Shown: positions 56,937 through 64,000 of the stretch, piece by piece
How the letters are laid out: each line of letters opens with the position of its first letter
Position numbering within the stretch: position 1 is the stretch's first letter
Source of the DNA: Salinispora arenicola
GTDB lineage: Bacteria > Actinomycetota > Actinomycetes > Mycobacteriales > Micromonosporaceae
Assembly (NCBI RefSeq): GCF_006716065.1
Contig: NZ_VFOL01000001.1
Span: forward strand, 4,526,001 to 4,590,000
Reading direction: 5' to 3'
DNA length: 64,000 bases
Translations under genes and position numbers: made by a program
Notes under the pieces: model-generated
What the model was told of the DNA's origin: nothing
Databases searched by the model: none
Seen by the model: the letters and a program-made list of their open reading frames with translations, nothing else

Positions 56937-58082
56937 TCAGACCCCGTCGGCAAGCGCCCGCGACAGGTCATCAACGAGGTCGTCCGAGTCCTCGATACCC
57001 ACGGACAACCGGATGAGCGACTCACCGATACCCCGGCGTGCCCGCACCTCGGCCGGCACCAGCCGGTGCGTCATCAGCGCGGGGCACTCCACCAGGGAAT
57101 GCACGCTCCCGAGACTCACACCGCAGGTGAAGAGCGCGAACCGGTCGAGCAGTTCGACAGCCCGGCCCCCGTGATAGTCGAACGAGACGATCGCGCCGGC
57201 TGCGCTCATCTGCGCCTGGGCGACGGCGTGCTGCGGATGATCGGGCAACCCGGGATAGTGCACGGCGCCGACCAGTGGGCTGGCCCGCAGCCGCTCCACC
57301 AGCCGGCCCGCGCTCGCGACCTGTCGGTGCACCCGCAGGGACAGGGTGTACAACCCGCGACGAACGAGAAAGCAGTCCAGACCGCCGGGCACGTTCCCCG
57401 CCACCGTCCGATGGGACCGGACCGCGGCGTGCAGGCGCGGATCCTGATAGACCAGGGCGCCGCCGAGCACGTCGGCGTGACCGGCCACCGACTTGGTGGT
57501 GCTGTAGAGGGACACGTCCGCGCCGAGCGCCAACGGCTGCTGCAGGACCGGGCTGGCGAAGGTGTTGTCGACCACCACACGGGCGCCCCGCTCGCGCGCA
57601 CGCCGGCACACCTCGACCACGTCCACCACGGTGAGCAGTGGGTTGGTCGGTGTCTCCACCCACACCAGGGCGACGTCCGGATCAGCTAGCGCTGCCGCGA
57701 TCCCCTCCGGAGTGGTGAGATCGGCGTACCGCACCCGGACGCCGACACAGGCGGCCAGGTCGAACAGGGCATCCGTGCCGGCGTACACGTCGTCGGCGCT
57801 GACCACGCACTGACCGGGCCGCACCAGGGCGAGTACGGTCGCGGCGGCAGCCTGACCGGAGGAGAACACCGTCGCGAAGCGAGCCGCCTCCAGTCCCGCC
57901 AGGCACTCCTCCAACTCCTCCCGGCTGGGGTTCTCCCCCCGGCCGTAGAAGTACCGCGGCTCGTCCTGCACCCTCCGCTCGTAGGTGGTGGAGAGGTGGA
58001 TCGGAGGCACCACATCCCCGGTACCGGTCGCTGGCCGGCGACCGCCGTGCACCAGTCGGGTGTCGAATCGCACTCCGCTCAC
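56937..58082 (-). CDS. PLP-dependent cystathionine/methionine gamma-lyase-family enzyme (CalE6-like)
   Basis: A 381-aa Cys/Met-metabolism PLP enzyme. The N-terminal TRLVHGG, PIHLSTTYE and YFYGRGENPSREELEECLAGLE are standard; the PLP Lys is about residue 197 in YSTTKSVAGHADV, and SLGSVHSLVECPALMTH is the C-terminal substrate loop. GTG 58082 overlaps the thioesterase stop by 4 nt, fixing the start. The calicheamicin cluster contains CalE6, a methionine gamma-lyase of this family thought to supply methanethiol or sulfur; location next to the enediyne thioesterase makes this the same kind of gene. Substrate assignment is inference. Confidence 0.9.
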   Translation of the reverse strand: MSGVRFDTRLVHGGRRPATGTGDVVPPIHLSTTYERRVQDEPRYFYGRGENPSREELEECLAGLEAARFATVFSSGQAAAATVLALVRPGQCVVSADDVYAGTDALFDLAACVGVRVRYADLTTPEGIAAALADPDVALVWVETPTNPLLTVVDVVEVCRRARERGARVVVDNTFASPVLQQPLALGADVSLYSTTKSVAGHADVLGGALVYQDPRLHAAVRSHRTVAGNVPGGLDCFLVRRGLYTLSLRVHRQVASAGRLVERLRASPLVGAVHYPGLPDHPQHAVAQAQMSAAGAIVSFDYHGGRAVELLDRFALFTCGVSLGSVHSLVECPALMTHRLVPAEVRARRGIGESLIRLSVGIEDSDDLVDDLSRALADGV

Positions 58083-58522
58083 CCCCGCCCCGGACCGGCC
58101 ACGCGGAACGGGTCGAGCGCCCGGGCCAGGTGCGTGGGGATCCGGGCCGGTGCGGTGCGCCCGGCCGAGCCACGCATACACGCGATCCGCTGCCGCCCCC
58201 GGGCGACGAGCAGGTCGTCGTTGACCCGTAGGTAGTCGAAGGCCAGTTCCAGCTGGGTCTGGGCCAACTCGACCAGTCGCATCCGCACCGCGATCCGGTC
58301 GAAGGGCGCCAGCTCGGCGAGGAACTCGCAGTCGACCCGCAGTGTGAACAGCCTCAGGTCGGCGCGCAGCTCGGCGAGGACCTCCGGCGCATGATCGTGC
58401 AGAAACAACTCCCGGCAGCGGCCCTGCCAACGCAGGTAGTTGACGTAGTACACGTTGCCGACCAGGTTGGTCTCCTCGAAGCCGACGGTGTGCCGGTACT
58501 CGTAGTAACGGTCCCCGGTCAC
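58079..58522 (-). CDS. Enediyne hot-dog thioesterase (CalE7/DynE7/SgcE10 type)
   Basis: A 147-aa hot-dog-fold thioesterase that releases the polyene chain from the enediyne synthase. The N-terminal YYEYRHTVGFEETNLVGNVYYVNYLRWQG followed by RCRELFLHDHAPEVL is nearly diagnostic. GTG 58522 overlaps the synthase stop by 4 nt and its stop overlaps the gamma-lyase GTG by 4 nt. Length matches CalE7 and relatives. With the synthase this is the minimal pair that defines an enediyne cluster. Confidence 0.95.
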   Translation of the reverse strand: MTGDRYYEYRHTVGFEETNLVGNVYYVNYLRWQGRCRELFLHDHAPEVLAELRADLRLFTLRVDCEFLAELAPFDRIAVRMRLVELAQTQLELAFDYLRVNDDLLVARGRQRIACMRGSAGRTAPARIPTHLARALDPFRVAGPGRG

Positions 58523-61500
58523 CGGTCCGCCCCCACGAGCACGGCCAGCACGACCGGTACCGCGGCCCCGGCCACCTCGACCACCCAGGTGGCGACCCGG
58601 CCCGTACCGACGCCCAGGACGACCCAGCCACGTCCCGTCGCACCGGGCAGCAGCGTCACCGGACCGTCGGTCAGCCCAGCCTTCTGCCGGCACTCCAGCA
58701 CACACCACACCCGAGTGGCGGCCAGATCCGGCGGATCACCCACCTGGGCCACGAGCAGGTCGACCAGGCCGGAGTGTCGACCCAGCAGGTCCCGCCGCAC
58801 CGCCGACGGGCGCTCGAGGACCGGTTCGACGTCGCAGGCAAGGAGGCCGACCGCGGCAACGGCCAGGTCCACCGGGGCCGAGTGGGCGACCGAAACCGTA
58901 CCGGGCAGGTCCACCTCGGGCCGCCCGTCCGGTCGGTGCCGTACCGTGACCGGGCGTCCCAACGCCCGCGACAGCAACGCCCCGGCGTCCCGCGCCCCAC
59001 CACCGGGCGCTGCGGCGACCGCCACATCAACCGCAAGTACCGAGCCCAACCGGCGTTGCAGCAGTGGTCCGAGCAACGCCGGCGCCCAGCCGGAGGACGG
59101 CTCGTACGGTCGTACCGCCCGCAGCCGCAGCCCCTGCCACTGCTCGACCACCGCGCCCTCGGCATCGGTGACGATCAGGTCGTACACATAGCTGGCACCG
59201 TGTTGCTCCCGCTCCCAGGCGGTCATGGTCACCGTTGCGGCAGCCGACAGCCCGGGACCGGCCGACCAGATCCGATCGACGCCCTCGGGCAGCAGCGCCG
59301 CGTCCGGGATGCAGACGCCGATGCCGTGCATGAAGGCGTCCCGGGCCCCCGGATCGCCGAGCACCAGATGGCCCGGCAGGAACGGACTGAACCAGTCGGC
59401 AGCCTCGCGGGTGGTCACCTCGGCCTCGGCCACACGGGCCGCCACCCGCCGGTATCCCTGCAACCGGCGGAATCGGCCCCCCTGGAACAGCACACCGTCG
59501 TAGAGTTCCCGGCCCGGGTCGAGCGGCACCGCGGGCAGCTCGACCCGCAACGGTACGGGAGTAGGCGACGGGGTGTGGCTGTGGGTCGGGTAGCTGTCGA
59601 CTGGTCGGGCCCGCTCGCTCGCGAACCGCAGGCGGGCCCGAAAGTGGTCGACGGCGAACCCGGTGGCCGCGCTCCGCAGAACGACGTCGACGACGCGCGT
59701 GGACCGGACCAACGCGGCCACCCGGACGGTCGTTCCGGCCGTCGGGTCGACGACCACCGGACGGTCGAACCGGACCTCCTCGATCACCGGCACGTTCTGG
59801 ACGCCGGCCAGGGCCACGCCGACCTGCGCCATCGCCTCCAGCCCGAACACCGCCGGGAACAACAGGTCGCCGTCGAACCGGTGGTCGACCAGGTACGGGT
59901 CGGTGGTCGGACTCAGATCCACCTCACACACCAGCTCGACGCCGTCGTAGTGGACCAGCGGACGCTCGGTGAAACGCAGCAACGGCAGGTCCGGGTCACC
60001 GAACCGCACCGTCTCCAGTGCACCGGTGCGCCCGCAGACGACCACGACCGGAGGGACTGTCGGGTCGGCGATCACCGCCCGCAGGACCCGCAGCCCGTCA
60101 TCCGGGCTGATCGGCGTGACGCCAAAGCCACTCAGTGACTCGACCACCGACAGTCGCTCTCCCATCCCCACGCCCGACCAGACCGACCACTCCACGCAGA
60201 CGGCGCGGCAACGGGGACGGGTGGCGGCCACCTCCCGGGTCAGTTCGGCGAGGGCCTCGTTCGCCGCCGCGTAGTGCGCCTCCCCCCGCAGCCCAGCCCG
60301 CCCGATAATGCTGCCGAATGTCACCAGCAGGCGCAGGTGTTCCGGGTCGACGGCGGCCAGGACAGCCCGCAGACCGTCGACCTTCGGCGCGAACGCCGCG
60401 CGGACAGCCGCCTCGTCCAGGTCAGCGAGCACCGCGGGGTGGTTCAGGCCCGCGCCGTGCAGAACCGCGGTCACCGGCCCCCAGTCCTGGGGGAGGGTGG
60501 CGACGGCGGCGGCGACCGCGTCCGGGTCGGTCACGTCGACCCGTAGGTAACGCAGGTCGGACGCGGCGTCGGAGAGACGGTGCAGATTCGCGGCCAGCGC
60601 CTCGTCGGTGGCCGGGTCGGAGCGGCCGATGACGGCCAGGCGCGCACCGCTCTCCCGTGCCAGCATCGCTGCCGACTCGGCCGTGATCCCCTTACCACCA
60701 CCGGTCACCAGCAGCACGTCGGCCGGACCAAGTGGCAGTGGCCCCGGCTCGGCCAGGGTGGGCAGTGGGCGCAGCCTGGGAACCCGACGCACACCATCGC
60801 CGTCGTACGTCACCTCGGTGAAGTCCTCGGTGGCGGCTACCTCGGCCACCAGCCGGTCAACGGTGGTGGCGGTCAGGGGCGTGGTGAGTACCGTGGTGCG
60901 CAGCCCATCCCCCTCCAGCCGGGCGGTCTTGACTAACGCACCCGCCCGCGGAGTCGGTTGCACCAACACGAACCGGCGCCCGGCCTGCTGGCGGAGGGCG
61001 GCCTGCGCGCCCCGGAGCGCGAACGCCAGATCCTCGTCGTCCGGTTGCTCAGGCAGGCAGACCAGCACACCGTCACCGACTCCGGCCCGTTCGAGGGCGT
61101 CCCGCAGGGCCATCGCGACCGGATGCTCCGGGCCGGAGAACACCTGCCAGCACCCGCGCGGTCCCGTCGGCTCGACCGGAGGGAGCGGCTCGCTGGTCAG
61201 GTCCACGACGAACGTACGCACCCACGGCGCGACCCCGGCCGCGAGATCCACCCGCCCCGGTGCCCCCTCGCGCTCGCGGGCCGCCAACGCCTCGGCCATC
61301 TCCCGTACCGTGGCGGTGGCGAAGTTGATCGGCACCGCCACCGCGGAGAGCCCCATCGCGCGGGCCGCCTCGTTGACGAGCTGACCGACCGTGATCGAAC
61401 TCATATGGAGGTCGTCGAGGAAGCGGCTGTCGTCCCGAAGCACCGCCACCGGCAGTTCGGCCCGCCGCGCCACCAGATGCCGCACCAGCTCCAGCGCTCC

Positions 61501-64000
61501 GGCACCGGCCGGTACGGCGACCTCCTCGACATCGGAGGCCGGCACGGCTGCCGGCCTCGCCCATTCCGCCGCCGCCTCAGGCGCCGCCTCGCAGGGGCTC
61601 ACAAAGAAGGTGCGGGGCCGGTCCGAGACGAACGGCCGGATCAACCGGTTGGCGAACAACGCCGGGTACGCGACCGGCCCGCCCAGCGCGTAGCCCGCGC
61701 CGATCGCGGCGAGGAAGCCGGAGATCGACTCGGCGTCGGTGTCCACGGCGAGCACCGGCACACCGAACCCCTGCTCCCGAACCAACTGGGTGAGCACCCG
61801 ACCAGGGCCGACCTCGAGGAACAGGTCGACCTCGGCGGCCGCGCGAGCCACCGCGGACGAGAAGCACACCGGCGCCTCGATCTGCCGCCGTAGGAGCTGC
61901 GCCAGGTCGACCTCTGGCGGCAGCACGGCACCGGTGACGGTTGAGGCCACCGACCGCCGCGGTGGCCGAAGCCGCCGGCTCCGCAGTAGGTCGCCGAAGG
62001 CGGTGGCCGCTGGGGCCATCAGCGGGGAGTGGAAGGCGTGCGCGACGGCCAGGCGGGTGCAGCCGAACCCGGCCAGCGAGGCTCGGTCGAACACCTCGGC
62101 GACGGCGTCGTCGGTACCGGCGACCACGGTCTGTCGTGGGCCGTTGTAGCCAGCGATGACGGCGGCGGTGCCGACCAGCAACGCCGCCGTCTCGTCCGGC
62201 CCGGCGGTGACCCCGAGCATCGCGCCACGGGGAGCCCGCCCGGCCATGATCCCGCCCCGGGCGGCAACGAGGCTCCGCAACTCGTCCTGGTCGAAACATC
62301 CCGCCCAGTGCAGGGCGGTCAGCTCGCCCAGGCTGTGCCCGACGGTCACGACCGCGTCGATTCCGAGCGCGCCCAGGGCCCGTAGCCCACCCAGGGAACC
62401 GGCGACGACCCGCGGCTGGGCCGAGGCCGTCGAGGTACCGTCGTCGGCTGGCAGCGTGCCAACGGCCCGCCAGATGTCCTCCACCTCGGAGAATCGCCGA
62501 CGCAACGCGCCTCCGCCCGAACCGGCGCCGGTTCCCTGGCCGGGGAAGAGGAAGCCGATCCGGAGGGGTCGGCGGGCATGACCGACGAAGACCCCGCGCG
62601 CCGGGTCCACCAGTGTCCCCGGGCCGTCCGGCGGAAGCGCCCCGGCCGCGACGGCGAGGGACGTCGCCGCCTGTTGCGGGGACCGGGCGACGACCGCCGC
62701 CCGGCAGGCTCGGCCGTGCTGCGCCTGGTGCAGACTGGCGGCCAGGTCGCCCAACTCGGCGAAGGCCAGCCCGGTCACGAGCGGTCGCAGCTCGGTGAGC
62801 CGTTCCCGCAGCGCGTCTGGTGTGTCGGCGTCGACCAGCAACAACTCGGCGTCCTGCACAGACCGGGCCAGGTCGATGGTCCGCCGGTCCAGGGTTCGGC
62901 GGCGGCGCCGGGGAGGGCCGTCGACGACCAGGTGGGTGTTGATGCCGCCGAACCCCATGGCAGTCACGCCGGCGCGCTGCGCGGCGCGGTCCGGCCAGAC
63001 CTCCGCCCGTCGCACGACGCGCAGCACCGGCCGTTCGCCACCGAGTTCCGGATGCGGCTCCACGCACCCGACGGTCGGCGGAATGACCTGATGTCGCACC
63101 GCCAGGACCGCCTTGATCAGGCCGGCCACCCCGGCTGCGGCCTTGGTGTGCCCGATCATCCCCTTGATCGTGCCGATGGCGGCCCGGTCGGCGTCCGGAT
63201 CCGCCGCACGCCGTTCGGCGCTCAACGCCCTCAGTTCGGTGGCGTCGCCGATCGCGGTGCCGGTGCCGTGCCCTTCGAACAACGGCACGGTGTCCACGCC
63301 GAAGCCAGCCCGCCGGTACGCCCGCCGCAGGGCCAGCCGATAACCGATCACCTCGGGCCGGGTGATACCGCCCCGCCCATCGGAGGAGACCCCCCAGCCC
63401 GCGATCGTGGCGTAGATGCGGCGGCCCTGCGCGAGCGCGTCCCGCTCTCGCATCAGCACCACCATGCCGCACCCCTCGCCGGGCCAGAACCCGTTGGAAC
63501 GCCGGTCGTAGACCCGCATGTCGTCGCTGGCGAGCGCACCGGTGCGGGCGAACCCGACCATCTCGAACGGGTCGATCGACAGGTCAACCCCGCCGGCAAC
63601 CGCCACATCCACATCCAGATCGGACAGACTGCGGCAGGCGGTCACCACCGACAGCAGGGAGGAGGCGCAGGCCGCGTCCACGGTGTATCCACCACCACGC
63701 AGGTCGAAATGATTGCAGATCCGCCCGGCGATGGTGTTCGACAGGCCGCCGGCCAGGCTGTCCTCGGTGACCTCCGGAAACGGAGACTTGTAGGACAGCT
63801 CCAGGTCGGCCAGGAAGGCGGCCACCCGGTCGTCGTCCCATCCCTGCCCCCCGAGCGCGGCGCCGACCACCCGACGCACGTACGGCCACCGCAGCCGCAG
63901 CACCCCGGCACGGGTGAACTCACCGGTGAGGGTGTTACCGACGACGACGGCTGTACTTTCCCGGGGCAGTGCGTCACCGGCCGGGAAACCGGCGTCGGCC
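58519..64000 (-). CDS. pksE: Iterative enediyne polyketide synthase (PKSE), 5' end beyond window
   Basis: Builds the enediyne polyene precursor. About 1,826 residues are visible and the frame is open to the window edge; only roughly the first 100 residues are missing. Domains, in order with positions: ketosynthase with Cys in VDAACASSLL (about 63668) and EGHGTGTAIGD; acyltransferase with Ser in GHSLGEL (about 62330); an atypical ACP with LDDLHMSSITVG (about 61400); ketoreductase with VTGGGKGITAES (about 60690); dehydratase with HRFDGDLLFPAVFGLEAM (about 59870); and an integrated phosphopantetheinyl transferase with LLACDVEPV and CRQKAGL near the C-terminus. This KS-AT-ACP-KR-DH-PPTase order is unique to enediyne synthases. 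Confidence 0.97.
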   Translation of the reverse strand, partial: ADAGFPAGDALPRESTAVVVGNTLTGEFTRAGVLRLRWPYVRRVVGAALGGQGWDDDRVAAFLADLELSYKSPFPEVTEDSLAGGLSNTIAGRICNHFDLRGGGYTVDAACASSLLSVVTACRSLSDLDVDVAVAGGVDLSIDPFEMVGFARTGALASDDMRVYDRRSNGFWPGEGCGMVVLMRERDALAQGRRIYATIAGWGVSSDGRGGITRPEVIGYRLALRRAYRRAGFGVDTVPLFEGHGTGTAIGDATELRALSAERRAADPDADRAAIGTIKGMIGHTKAAAGVAGLIKAVLAVRHQVIPPTVGCVEPHPELGGERPVLRVVRRAEVWPDRAAQRAGVTAMGFGGINTHLVVDGPPRRRRRTLDRRTIDLARSVQDAELLLVDADTPDALRERLTELRPLVTGLAFAELGDLAASLHQAQHGRACRAAVVARSPQQAATSLAVAAGALPPDGPGTLVDPARGVFVGHARRPLRIGFLFPGQGTGAGSGGGALRRRFSEVEDIWRAVGTLPADDGTSTASAQPRVVAGSLGGLRALGALGIDAVVTVGHSLGELTALHWAGCFDQDELRSLVAARGGIMAGRAPRGAMLGVTAGPDETAALLVGTAAVIAGYNGPRQTVVAGTDDAVAEVFDRASLAGFGCTRLAVAHAFHSPLMAPAATAFGDLLRSRRLRPPRRSVASTVTGAVLPPEVDLAQLLRRQIEAPVCFSSAVARAAAEVDLFLEVGPGRVLTQLVREQGFGVPVLAVDTDAESISGFLAAIGAGYALGGPVAYPALFANRLIRPFVSDRPRTFFVSPCEAAPEAAAEWARPAAVPASDVEEVAVPAGAGALELVRHLVARRAELPVAVLRDDSRFLDDLHMSSITVGQLVNEAARAMGLSAVAVPINFATATVREMAEALAAREREGAPGRVDLAAGVAPWVRTFVVDLTSEPLPPVEPTGPRGCWQVFSGPEHPVAMALRDALERAGVGDGVLVCLPEQPDDEDLAFALRGAQAALRQQAGRRFVLVQPTPRAGALVKTARLEGDGLRTTVLTTPLTATTVDRLVAEVAATEDFTEVTYDGDGVRRVPRLRPLPTLAEPGPLPLGPADVLLVTGGGKGITAESAAMLARESGARLAVIGRSDPATDEALAANLHRLSDAASDLRYLRVDVTDPDAVAAAVATLPQDWGPVTAVLHGAGLNHPAVLADLDEAAVRAAFAPKVDGLRAVLAAVDPEHLRLLVTFGSIIGRAGLRGEAHYAAANEALAELTREVAATRPRCRAVCVEWSVWSGVGMGERLSVVESLSGFGVTPISPDDGLRVLRAVIADPTVPPVVVVCGRTGALETVRFGDPDLPLLRFTERPLVHYDGVELVCEVDLSPTTDPYLVDHRFDGDLLFPAVFGLEAMAQVGVALAGVQNVPVIEEVRFDRPVVVDPTAGTTVRVAALVRSTRVVDVVLRSAATGFAVDHFRARLRFASERARPVDSYPTHSHTPSPTPVPLRVELPAVPLDPGRELYDGVLFQGGRFRRLQGYRRVAARVAEAEVTTREAADWFSPFLPGHLVLGDPGARDAFMHGIGVCIPDAALLPEGVDRIWSAGPGLSAAATVTMTAWEREQHGASYVYDLIVTDAEGAVVEQWQGLRLRAVRPYEPSSGWAPALLGPLLQRRLGSVLAVDVAVAAAPGGGARDAGALLSRALGRPVTVRHRPDGRPEVDLPGTVSVAHSAPVDLAVAAVGLLACDVEPVLERPSAVRRDLLGRHSGLVDLLVAQVGDPPDLAATRVWCVLECRQKAGLTDGPVTLLPGATGRGWVVLGVGTGRVATWVVEVAGAAVPVVLAVLVGADR

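Noticed and set aside
61577..63472. Long open frame overlapping the synthase on the same strand
   Set aside because: Shadow frame of the PKSE gene in high-GC DNA; Arg/Gly/Ala-rich with no domains, while the PKSE frame has full catalytic motifs.

Overview
The window is about 70% GC with strong third-position G/C bias. Gene families typical of actinomycetes (whiJ/Scr-type XRE with DUF397, EccB, SARP, PucR, DUF4360) suggest a filamentous actinomycete. Micromonosporaceae (Micromonospora/Salinispora-like) is my best guess; it is an inference, since no rRNA or tRNA gene is present.

Left half (1-37.6 kb): a mosaic of housekeeping and accessory genes. In order: a cut DedA membrane protein; a DUF397/XRE regulator pair; a diguanylate cyclase; a polysaccharide deacetylase; an orphan EccB; a persulfide-detoxification locus (CstR-like repressor, persulfide dioxygenase-rhodanese, rhodanese-DUF2892, TauE/SafE) with two operator-like palindromes and a hairpin; an acyl-CoA ligase; a desaturase with its ferredoxin reductase and a divergent PucR regulator; a VWA protein with a secreted partner; an MFS remnant butted against an unknown gene; a cold-shock protein; a TetR/MFS efflux pair; a secreted triple-repeat protein; a 2OG-Fe(II) oxygenase followed by a choline/carnitine acyltransferase; a DUF4360 secreted protein; an AraC/SDR/hydroxyacid-dehydrogenase unit; large-subunit catalase; homocysteine methyltransferase; and an HxlR regulator.

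Right half (about 37.8 kb to the end): most likely one flank of an enediyne biosynthetic gene cluster. The right edge carries the iterative enediyne polyketide synthase (KS-AT-ACP-KR-DH-PPTase, running off the window), the enediyne hot-dog thioesterase and a PLP gamma-lyase, joined by 4-nt start/stop overlaps. Leftward lie a beta-propeller, a DUF899 thioredoxin-fold protein and an RmlA nucleotidylyltransferase. Next comes a five-gene chain, every junction a 4-nt overlap: methyltransferase, HDxxGH iron-protein candidate, SufS-like cysteine desulfurase, TldD, TldE. Beyond that are an unknown 400-aa protein, a ClpC unfoldase translationally coupled to a solute-binding protein with no signal peptide, and on the plus strand a SARP regulator, a PRMT-like methyltransferase, a second copy of the beta-propeller and an ABC1-family kinase.

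Working picture (inference): the synthase and thioesterase make the polyene core precursor. The gamma-lyase and cysteine desulfurase are candidate sulfur donors, as expected for a sulfur-bearing, calicheamicin-like enediyne. RmlA supplies dTDP-sugar for glycosylation, the SARP activates the cluster, and ClpC/solute-binding protein and TldD/TldE are candidates for self-protection or for maturing a protein or peptide partner. The TldD/TldE/SufS/HDxxGH/methyltransferase chain is the least explained and most interesting part of the window.
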